This document shows positions 22,041 to 27,964 of a stretch of DNA of 32,312 nucleotides, in pieces. A model generated the notes under the pieces. That model was not told the DNA's origin. It was given only the letters and a program-made list of their open reading frames with translations, and did no database searches. The stretch is taken from IMG/VR virus record IMGVR_UViG_3300008448_000369, positions 1-32,312 of that record; one strand, 5' to 3'. The DNA comes from a virus. Within the stretch, counting starts at the first letter, position 1. The number at the start of each line of letters is the position of its first letter. Position numbers and translations under genes: made by a program.

Positions 22041-23373
22041 AGAATCTATCCTCCTCTCTAGGCATGGTGTAACCGTACGGGTAGTACTTAACCGTCCTCC
22101 CTCCTTCGCGCATTACCGTAAGGATATGTCCTGTAACCATCTCCTGTATGGTCCCCAGGATACGGTTACGGTTACCCTTTACTTGTTTAGCGATTAGGTT
22201 TCCGGATATCCCAGGATTCTCGGAGACTACCTCTAGGATCGCATCCATTAGGGAAGCTCCCTGGTCGCGTACGTCTACGAGGACGCTACATAACCTGGTA
22301 CTCCCTTCTATGCTCTCTATGGTCCACGATAGGTTAACGTAGTCCTCCTCGCGACCATGTCTATTCTTAGTAGTAACCAGAGAATAGACTCCGTCCTTTT
22401 TAGAGATGGAGAATACAGTATCTGCCTGAGCTGCAATATCTCCCGCTCCTCGCATTTGTTCGTGAGCTATACCGGACTCCGATCCGCTCTTCCGGTTATG
22501 GTGGAGGTTTAAAATAGCTGCTCCCTTTTGCTTTATAGCTTTAAAGCTCCGGTATAAATGCGACATAGCGGAGTTATCGTTCTCGTCCTTCCCGTGGACC
22601 CGGACGAAAGTATCGATAATAACCAGCTCTATTCCCTCTCTTTCGATTAGGTCTAGTATCTGCTGTAGATGGTCCTTATTATCCAGACGTACTCCCTGCT
22701 GGTCCGTATAGATTAGAGTATTCGGTACAGCCTCTAGCTGGTCTAATCGGTAAAACATACCGGTAACGCCCATCTCCTCGTCTATGTAGAGGACATTAGT
22801 AACCGGTACGTCTATAGCGTCTAACCATTTACCTCCAGTCCCGCAGCATCTAACGAGATCGGCAGCTAACCAGGACTTACCTCCTCCAGCTGGAGCGGAA
22901 ATAAAGCTAATCCCTCCGCGGAGGATTACGTTAGGGACTATCCACTCCATCTCTCCTATGGTTACTACCTTTTTCTGCATATCCCCCCAGCGTAGAAATT
23001 CCAGTCCCGTAGGAGTCTCCTGGATGCTCTCCGGAGTAACGTCCGGAATAGTCCCAGCTTCCCAGCGTAACCAGGCGCGACCCAGCTTATCGGAGAGTAC
23101 CTCGTCCTCTAGCGGAGGTTTACAGTACCGGAGGTTCCAGTCCCTCGCGATATCCAGCGCGATATCGTAAGGGAAATCCTTAGCGCGAAAGAAACCGCAG
23201 AGGACGGTAACCGCGTTATCTCGTCCGGTATATGGTCCTCCTCCCTCCGGATGGTCGGTAAAGAGCGCGTCCCAGATACTCCCGGAAGCTTCCGGTATTC
23301 CAGCTCCGGAGCTAGCTCCAGATATCCTCGGAGGTTTAACGTCCGGGATTTCGTCGAACCATTTATCTGACAT
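22024..23373 (-). CDS. RepA/KaiC-like replicative helicase with primase C-terminal-like N-domain
   Basis: 449 residues. Residues about 45-110 (AVTVLCGFFRAKDFPYDIAL onward to LGRAWLRWEAG) resemble the helical PriCT-type domain that follows primase cores. The ATPase domain has Walker A SAPAGGGKSW at 159-168, a YIDEE strand at 196-200 and Walker B ELVIIDTF at 249-256, followed by LHHNRK and GAGDIAAQADTV, as in AAA_25/RepA hexameric helicases. The C-terminal 80 residues look like a winged helix (NPGISGNLIAKQVKGNRN). It probably unwinds DNA at the origin with the primase encoded upstream; the two genes overlap by 11 bases. Confidence 0.85.
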   Translation of the reverse strand: MSDKWFDEIPDVKPPRISGASSGAGIPEASGSIWDALFTDHPEGGGPYTGRDNAVTVLCGFFRAKDFPYDIALDIARDWNLRYCKPPLEDEVLSDKLGRAWLRWEAGTIPDVTPESIQETPTGLEFLRWGDMQKKVVTIGEMEWIVPNVILRGGISFISAPAGGGKSWLAADLVRCCGTGGKWLDAIDVPVTNVLYIDEEMGVTGMFYRLDQLEAVPNTLIYTDQQGVRLDNKDHLQQILDLIEREGIELVIIDTFVRVHGKDENDNSAMSHLYRSFKAIKQKGAAILNLHHNRKSGSESGIAHEQMRGAGDIAAQADTVFSISKKDGVYSLVTTKNRHGREEDYVNLSWTIESIEGSTRLCSVLVDVRDQGASLMDAILEVVSENPGISGNLIAKQVKGNRNRILGTIQEMVTGHILTVMREGGRTVKYYPYGYTMPREEDRFYGEEE

Positions 23374-24226
23374 TATCGCCTCCTACCAGGTAGTCCATAA
23401 TGAGCGGGATATCCTCGCGCGCTATCTGTAGGAGGTAATCGTATCGGATCGGATTATGCCGGTAGAGCTGGACGTAGTCATAGCAGGACGTAACCGCGTT
23501 ATCTAAATCGTATACGTCTCGTCCGCTGGGGAGATGTAGAGGAGGGAGCATATTACCTAACCGTCCCTCCAGCGCGAGGATATAGATATCGTCCAGTCCT
23601 GGGATATCTATTTCTGGTTTCCATCCTCCAGCAGATCGGAAGGACATAACCGGAGGAGCTAGCGCGCGTATTAGCTTTACGGGTTTCGGGTCCTCGGATT
23701 TCCAATTTAAGGTCCCAGGTATCCTTAGTATCCGATCTAGATTAGAGACATTATCTAAACCTGGGAGGATGGAGTCCGCGAAAGCGTAGACCTTACTCTC
23801 GTAAAGCGCGCGCTCCTTCTCGTTCTTAATAGCTTTAGGACGCTCTAGGAGCTTGTACCCGTGATAACCGTTACCCGTAGATACGATTACGTCCGTATGT
23901 TCTAGGAGGGATACGTCCGCTCCCTCTACCTTAAGGTCCATATCGACCCATACAGCTCCGATAGCACATACTCCGGAGCGTCCGCTATTCTCCGTACTCG
24001 TCCTGGGGAGGACGGATACGTAAACATCAAATCCCTGTAGAGCGTAACCGCTAACCATTTTCCCGTAATGCCTACAGCTCCTGGGACTTAACCCATAAGG
24101 GAGAGGTATCCAGTCCCTCCGTATACCGCGTTTCTTGTGGATGGACCTAATCTCTATTACTCCATCCGTATAATGTCCAAATAAGGACGATAGGAAGCGC
24201 GAAGCTTCCTCCGGTTTCGTTTCCAT
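23363..24226 (-). CDS. Primase (archaeo-eukaryotic / RepB-like fold)
   Basis: 287 residues. Three motifs of the AEP primase fold are seen: metal-binding DMD at 95-97 in AVWVDMDLKV, the GNGYHGYKLL strand with its His at 118-127, and NLDRILRIPGTLNWK at 162-176 with the third acidic residue. The C-terminal 100 residues have no clear motif. It would lay down primers, with the helicase carrying the C-terminal primase-like domain, so the usual primase-helicase fusion appears split into two overlapping genes. DNA polymerase would come from the host, since none is encoded. Confidence 0.8.
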   Translation of the reverse strand: METKPEEASRFLSSLFGHYTDGVIEIRSIHKKRGIRRDWIPLPYGLSPRSCRHYGKMVSGYALQGFDVYVSVLPRTSTENSGRSGVCAIGAVWVDMDLKVEGADVSLLEHTDVIVSTGNGYHGYKLLERPKAIKNEKERALYESKVYAFADSILPGLDNVSNLDRILRIPGTLNWKSEDPKPVKLIRALAPPVMSFRSAGGWKPEIDIPGLDDIYILALEGRLGNMLPPLHLPSGRDVYDLDNAVTSCYDYVQLYRHNPIRYDYLLQIAREDIPLIMDYLVGGDNVR

Positions 24227-24245
24227 TACTCTCTCCTCCCAGCTT

Positions 24246-24611
24246 CTAGCTAGGTAATTTATCCTCTGGTATTCCCAGATGTAGTCCTATTACTCGCGCT
24301 GCTTCTACCCAGGTATAGCAGGTAGCGAATTTATACCCGTACGGTTCTAAATCCTCCTTCCATCTCTTCTGGGATAACGAGAGCTTGTTATTTCCGACCT
24401 TCATTTCTACCCATAATGGAGAGGGAGCTGGGATAAATACATCCCATACTCCAGGCTTAACTCCCATAGCGCGAAACTTACTAGCGGTCCGCGGATCGCG
24501 GTAACCTCCATTAGGCGTATGGTAGATAAGCTGGAGGAGAGGATACTCCTTCTCCATTAAACGTATCCAGGCAAATAACGCGATCTGCTCTCTATCCTCT
24601 AAATGCTTCAT
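24246..24611 (-). CDS. VRR-NUC domain nuclease
   Basis: 121 residues, the usual length for a stand-alone VRR-NUC protein. Begins with EDREQIALFAWIRLMEK, then YHTPNGGYRD, the PD-(D/E)xK core GVWDVF (Asp57), WVEMKVG (Glu69-x-Lys71) and LSLSQKRW (Gln81). All catalytic residues are present. Phage members cut branched or flapped DNA and lie near replication and recombination genes. Gaps of 8 and 19 bases to its neighbours indicate one operon. Confidence 0.88.
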   Translation of the reverse strand: MKHLEDREQIALFAWIRLMEKEYPLLQLIYHTPNGGYRDPRTASKFRAMGVKPGVWDVFIPAPSPLWVEMKVGNNKLSLSQKRWKEDLEPYGYKFATCYTWVEAARVIGLHLGIPEDKLPS

Positions 24612-24619
24612 CCATCCTC

Positions 24620-25447
24620 CTACGGAGCTAGGTCCTCTATGTTTACTCCAGCTTCCCGTATCTTAACTATAGCGGTCCCCCATATCTGGGAAATCCTCTG
24701 GTGCGATACTCCTACTACCCTGGCATATTGATGCCGGTTTAAAGGTTCGCTTCCATCCAGTCCTAAACAAGCGATTAAAACCTCCCGCTCCTGCTGGTTA
24801 ACCAGGGAAAGTACTCTCTCTATCTCCATAGATAGTCCGGATCGGATTACCTCTCGGATGTTCTCGTCCTCTACCTTTAAGGTATCCCCCAGCTGCATCT
24901 CTTTATTATTGATAACGGTAGATAGGCTAGCCGGTTGGCTAACCATTGCATCTATGGTTTTAGTAATCTTTAGCTCCGTTAGTCCGGTTAGAGTAGATAA
25001 CTCCTCTATGGTCGGAGAAGCTCCATTCTCGGAGTAGTACTTATCCTGTGCGCGCCTAACCTGAAACATAGAATCGTGGACGTGAGACGGTAACCGTACG
25101 GTAAAGGATGTATTCTCTACCGCGCGTCTCATATGCTGGTGTATCCACGGTACAGCGTACGTAGAGAATTTTAGCCGTCTAGCAGGTTCGAACTTCGTTA
25201 GCGCGTGGAGTACTCCCGCGTATCCGCAAGCGTGTAAATCATCGAAATCTACTCCGCGTCCGACATACTTATTCGCGATCCACGTTACTAAACCGCGATT
25301 ACACTCCACGAAAATATCGGAGATATCCTTACTAAAAATACCAGCGTGGTAGCTGGTACTTAGTAGGATTTCCTCGTCCGCGCTTAAACCGCGGTACTTC
25401 TCCCGGCGTATCCGGGAGAGTAACCGCTTTATCTTATTGGACTCCAT
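24620..25447 (-). CDS. Phage-encoded RNA polymerase sigma-70 family factor
   Basis: 275 residues. Region 2: CNRGLVTWIANKYVGRG, FDDLHACGYAGVLHALTKFE and KFSTYAVPWIHQHMRRAV (about 48-112), closest to primary-type (RpoD-like) regions 2.1-2.4. Region 3: SPTIEELSTLTGLTELKI (about 144-162). Region 4: QQEREVLIACLGLDG, then QYARVVGVSHQRISQIWGTAIVKIRE, a normal helix-turn-helix for the -35 element. Region 1.1 is missing. It would redirect host RNA polymerase, probably to late promoters. It is third in the repressor operon and overlaps the zinc-ribbon gene by 14 bases. Confidence 0.92.
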   Translation of the reverse strand: MESNKIKRLLSRIRREKYRGLSADEEILLSTSYHAGIFSKDISDIFVECNRGLVTWIANKYVGRGVDFDDLHACGYAGVLHALTKFEPARRLKFSTYAVPWIHQHMRRAVENTSFTVRLPSHVHDSMFQVRRAQDKYYSENGASPTIEELSTLTGLTELKITKTIDAMVSQPASLSTVINNKEMQLGDTLKVEDENIREVIRSGLSMEIERVLSLVNQQEREVLIACLGLDGSEPLNRHQYARVVGVSHQRISQIWGTAIVKIREAGVNIEDLAP

Positions 25448-25718
25448 TAGCGCGGAGTATCTCCATTTTCTTATCCTCGTATCGGAGAGCTTCCGGGATA
25501 TTCGCGAGGAAAGCGAGGAATAGAAGCGTAAGGATACACATTACGATTCCATCCCATAATCCAGAGAGATAGCGTTTCTTACGGTTATCCTGTACCTGGT
25601 TAAAGGTTTCGCGCGCTCTCTCTGGGTTGTGCATATCTAACCATTCCGTAGTCCTACATCCGGTACATACCGGATCGCTTCCGTATACTTCTCCCGCACA
25701 TTCTCTACAGCGTTTCAT
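25434..25718 (-). CDS. Zinc-ribbon membrane protein
   Basis: 94 residues. N-terminal zinc ribbon with Cys4-x2-Cys7 and Cys18-x2-Cys21, a charged middle (ERARETFNQVQDNRKKRY), one membrane helix at about 54-73 (GLWDGIVMCILTLLFLAFLA) and a short charged tail. The ATG directly abuts the repressor stop. A membrane-anchored zinc ribbon between a repressor and a sigma factor could tether or sense, for example hold the sigma factor back or report on infection state; this is only an idea from context. No family name is offered. Confidence 0.7.
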   Translation of the reverse strand: MKRCRECAGEVYGSDPVCTGCRTTEWLDMHNPERARETFNQVQDNRKKRYLSGLWDGIVMCILTLLFLAFLANIPEALRYEDKKMEILRANGVQ

Positions 25719-25922
25719 TTACTCTTTCTCCTCTACCTGGGAATCTAACCGCGCGCGTATAACGATACGGTAAAAATCCTCCGTGCTAATCCCTAACGAT
25801 TTCGCTAGCTTCCCTGCTGTATCTACATTAGGGATTTTCTTCCCGGAGAGATACTTACAGACGTTAGGCTGCGCGATACCCGTATCCTCGGATATTTGTC
25901 GCTGGGTTATTCCTCGAATCAT
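25719..25922 (-). CDS. XRE/Cro-family repressor
   Basis: 67 residues, one helix-turn-helix domain: ITQRQISEDTGIAQPNVCKY (recognition helix around 15-26), LSGKKIPNVDTAGKLAKSLG, then a short tail. No cleavage or oligomer domain, so it is Cro-like in size. Upstream on the minus strand TATAAT ends only 6 bases before the ATG, so the message would be leaderless or nearly so, and no ribosome site is seen. Operators O2 and O3 lie 8-68 bases upstream, so it probably controls itself and the divergent ERF operon. First gene of the leftward early operon. Confidence 0.85.
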   Translation of the reverse strand: MIRGITQRQISEDTGIAQPNVCKYLSGKKIPNVDTAGKLAKSLGISTEDFYRIVIRARLDSQVEEKE

Positions 25923-25923
25923 A

Positions 25924-25937
25924 GACGGATTATATAC
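25924..25937 (-). promoter_or_regulatory. Repressor promoter -10 (extended type), near-leaderless
   Basis: The minus strand reads TGGTATATAATCCGTCT directly before the ATG. TGG followed by TATATA is an extended -10, and TATAAT is also present. No TTGACA-like box is seen 17 bases upstream. Operator O2 overlaps this element. Confidence 0.55.
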
Positions 25938-25949
25938 CAGACGTATATA
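25931..25949. promoter_or_regulatory. Operator O2 (TATATAC-N5-GTATATA)
   Basis: TATATAC (25931-25937), five bases, GTATATA (25943-25949): the same arms and spacing as O1. It overlaps the repressor -10 and suggests self-repression. Confidence 0.8.
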
Positions 25950-25971
25950 AATAATGCTATTATCTATCCAC

Positions 25972-25990
25972 TATATACCTAGCATATATA
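25972..25990. promoter_or_regulatory. Operator O3 (TATATAC-N5-ATATATA), one mismatch
   Basis: TATATAC (25972-25978), CTAGC, ATATATA (25984-25990). Its centre is 41 bp from that of O2, close to four helical turns, so the two bound dimers could face each other. It sits directly before the GGAGGAG ribosome site of the plus-strand operon and would block its promoter. Confidence 0.75.
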
Positions 25991-26002
25991 GCGGAGGAGA
26001 GT

Positions 26003-26251
26003 ATGGAAAAAGTAGCGTTAGTTAGAGCGGAGATATTCCCGAAGGAAGCTCCCAGGTTTACAGTATTTACGAAGGTAGCGACCATTAACTTTATTCTGGA
26101 CGCGCCGATCCGCGCGTCTCATACGGACGTATACGTATCCGTCCTAGCGAAGGTTAGAGAAATGCTGGGGGATGGAGTAGTAGTCCTTACGAAGGATGTA
26201 ACCTGGGAGCTGGACTACGAGGAAGTAAAGCATAAAGGAATCAAAATATGA
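26003..26251 (+). CDS. Hypothetical protein, first gene of recombination operon
   Basis: 82 residues. GGAGGAG at 25993-25999 lies 3 bases before the ATG, a close spacing. The protein alternates beta strands and one helix (SHTDVYVSVLAKVREMLGDG) and ends basic. No family recognised. Its TGA overlaps the ERF ATG (ATGA), so the two are translationally coupled, and it may assist recombination. Expressed from the operator-controlled divergent promoter. Confidence 0.75.
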   Translation: MEKVALVRAEIFPKEAPRFTVFTKVATINFILDAPIRASHTDVYVSVLAKVREMLGDGVVVLTKDVTWELDYEEVKHKGIKI

Positions 26252-26700
26252 AGCTGGACGAGAGCTTGTTAGCTTTTAATGGAGAGCTTAAAGCTATCCG
26301 GAAGGACGGGAGAAATCCACATTTTAATAGTGTATACGTTACGCTGGACGCTATCCTGGATACTGTACGTCCTCTACTTACTAAGCATGGACTGTACATT
26401 ACCCAGGATGCGGAGGAGCTTAAGATTACGGAGGAGGGAAGGATAACCGCGGTAAAGGTTACTACCTCCATCCGGAATAAGGAAGGAGAAACCAGGACTA
26501 GCGCGGTATGGATTCCTCTAAACCGCGTCGATCCGCATGGTATGGGAGGAGCGGTTACGTACGGTAGACGTTACTCTCTCTCTATGCTCCTCGCGATAAG
26601 CGCGGACGAGGACGAGGACGGTAACGTACCAGGTACGAAACCAGCGGGAGCGGGGATAAAGCTTCCTCCCGTCAAGACATTAAAACCATTAGGAGAATAA
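26248..26700 (+). CDS. erf: ERF-superfamily single-strand annealing protein
   Basis: 150 residues. Matches the ERF core: LLAFNGELKAIRKDGRNPHF, YVTLDAILDTVRPLLTKHGL, then VKVTTSIRNKEG and the signature GMGGAVTYGRRYSLSMLL (about 100-117) followed by an acidic DEDEDGN. It is shorter than P22 Erf (about 200) because the C-terminal domain is reduced to a short tail. It anneals single strands during recombination and genome circularisation. It is paired with a Gam/Gp157-like gene, a frequent combination. Confidence 0.88.
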   Translation: MKLDESLLAFNGELKAIRKDGRNPHFNSVYVTLDAILDTVRPLLTKHGLYITQDAEELKITEEGRITAVKVTTSIRNKEGETRTSAVWIPLNRVDPHGMGGAVTYGRRYSLSMLLAISADEDEDGNVPGTKPAGAGIKLPPVKTLKPLGE

Positions 26701-26705
26701 AGAGT

Positions 26706-27287
26706 ATGGGACTAGTAGAAGTTAACGGGGAGCTATTCGACGAGGAGACGGGAGAATACGCGGGACGCGTAGATAACGGTACGCTCCCGGTCGCTGTAGA
26801 AACGGAGGAGGACCTGGTTACAGTATCTAGGATTATCTCCGAAGCGGAATCACGGATCGAAGCGCGGAGACTCCAGCTGGAGAATGTAATAGAGAATACT
26901 CGCGCTATGCTTAAAGCGGAGGAGAGAAAGCTGGAGTACCTTATGTACCGTTACTCCGAAGGGATGCAGAGGTTAGCTTTCGATATGCTCCCGAAGAAAG
27001 CGGATGGTACTCCCAGGGTATCCACGTATACAAATCCATTCCTTAAGATTAGCTACCGTAAGGTAAATGCTTCGGTAAAGATAGAGGACGCGGATACAGC
27101 TCTAACCTGGGTTCGTAGAAATTGCCCAGCTGCTTTAAAGGTAGAGGAGAAGGTACTCCCTTCCCGTATTCCTGCGGATGTAGTGGAGAGCATGATAGCC
27201 GATCCGGAGGGAGCTAAAGTAATCGGGTTTAACGTAGTACCGGAGCATAGATCGGTTACGATAAAATCCAGCGTAACGCGCTCCTAG
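26706..27287 (+). CDS. Gam / Gp157-like protein
   Basis: 193 residues. After an acidic N-terminus there is a long coiled coil (about 36-90; LVTVSRIISEAESRIEARR, MLKAEERKLEYLMYRYSEGM), then a beta/alpha C-terminal part (NPFLKISYRKVNASVKIED, ALTWVRRNCPAALKVEEKV). This plan is shared by siphovirus Gp157 and Mu-Gam-like proteins, which protect DNA ends from host exonuclease or are linked with phage resistance. The exact family cannot be fixed by eye. Last gene of the plus-strand operon, followed 21 bases later by a terminator. Confidence 0.7.
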   Translation: MGLVEVNGELFDEETGEYAGRVDNGTLPVAVETEEDLVTVSRIISEAESRIEARRLQLENVIENTRAMLKAEERKLEYLMYRYSEGMQRLAFDMLPKKADGTPRVSTYTNPFLKISYRKVNASVKIEDADTALTWVRRNCPAALKVEEKVLPSRIPADVVESMIADPEGAKVIGFNVVPEHRSVTIKSSVTRS

Positions 27288-27308
27288 CCGAACTCTCGCG
27301 CGTTATGT

Positions 27309-27348
27309 AGCTCCTCCCTGCCGACCTTCAGGGAGGAGCTTTTATTTT
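27309..27348 (+). terminator. Rho-independent terminator of the ERF operon
   Basis: Stem AGCTCCTCCCT (27309-27319) and AGGGAGGAGCT (27330-27340), 10-base loop, then TTTATTTT. The T-tract is on the plus strand, so it ends the rightward early transcript just before the convergent endolysin gene. Confidence 0.85.
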
Positions 27349-27350
27349 GC

Positions 27351-27890
27351 TTAGAAGTCAATCCGGACGAAACCGCCGAACTTCCCCAGCTCCGACCAGC
27401 TCCTAAACTTCCGGAATACTCCGTCTCCGTCTCGCTCTACTTCGTTAGCGTCCTCCGGTTCGGGGGAGGTATTACCTTCTACCGTCCATACTCCCAGCGG
27501 TAGTACTTCGGTTACTATTCCACAATGCGCGATCCTTCCTAGAGCTTTAAAGTAGAAGAGAGCTATATCTCCCTCGCGTACCAGGGACGTATCCTCCCGC
27601 GCGGAAACCTGGGGAATATAGAGTCCTTCCTTTTTAGCCCAGCGCGCAAAGTCCGGACAATATGCCGACCTGGGGAAGGAGTCCGGGATATCCTCTCCCA
27701 GCTCCCCAGCTGCTGTAACGTATCGATAGACCATAAACGCAGCACACCAGGGACTACCTTCCGGAGCTGGAGGATCGCAAATTAGTTGATACTTCCGGAT
27801 GTACTTCCCGCGGTTATTACCCGTCTCCTGGACTCCAATATTATCCAGCGCGCGCTCCGATGCTAATATTGCAATAGCTCTATTACCCAT
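27351..27890 (-). CDS. CHAP / NlpC-P60-type endolysin
   Basis: 179 residues. Catalytic Cys49 in GSPWCAAFMVYRY, His122 in RIAHCGIVTEV and a third polar residue in WTVEGNTS (Glu138 or Asn140), the CHAP-type Cys-His pattern. The N-terminus (AIAILASERALDNIGVQETG) is the common lead helix of these amidase or peptidase domains. No signal peptide and no separate wall-binding domain. It cuts peptidoglycan cross-links or the glycan-peptide bond at the end of infection. AAGGAG lies 9 bases upstream. Last gene of the late block; the possible holins are far away (7442-8012). Confidence 0.85.
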   Translation of the reverse strand: MGNRAIAILASERALDNIGVQETGNNRGKYIRKYQLICDPPAPEGSPWCAAFMVYRYVTAAGELGEDIPDSFPRSAYCPDFARWAKKEGLYIPQVSAREDTSLVREGDIALFYFKALGRIAHCGIVTEVLPLGVWTVEGNTSPEPEDANEVERDGDGVFRKFRSWSELGKFGGFVRIDF

Positions 27891-27926
27891 ACTATACTCC
27901 TTCGTTTCAAGTACTCTTCTCGAACG

Positions 27927-27964
27927 AGGACGCTACCTTCTCCCAGGGTAGCGTCCTTATTTTT
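27927..27964 (+). terminator. Second plus-strand terminator, antisense to the tail block
   Basis: Stem AGGACGCTACC (27927-27937) and GGTAGCGTCCT (27947-27957), 9-base loop, then TATTTTT on the plus strand. No plus-strand gene precedes it apart from the ERF operon 640 bases away. On the minus strand, between fibre and endolysin genes, no T-tract follows, so late transcription should pass. It appears to block antisense read-through into tail genes. Confidence 0.75.
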
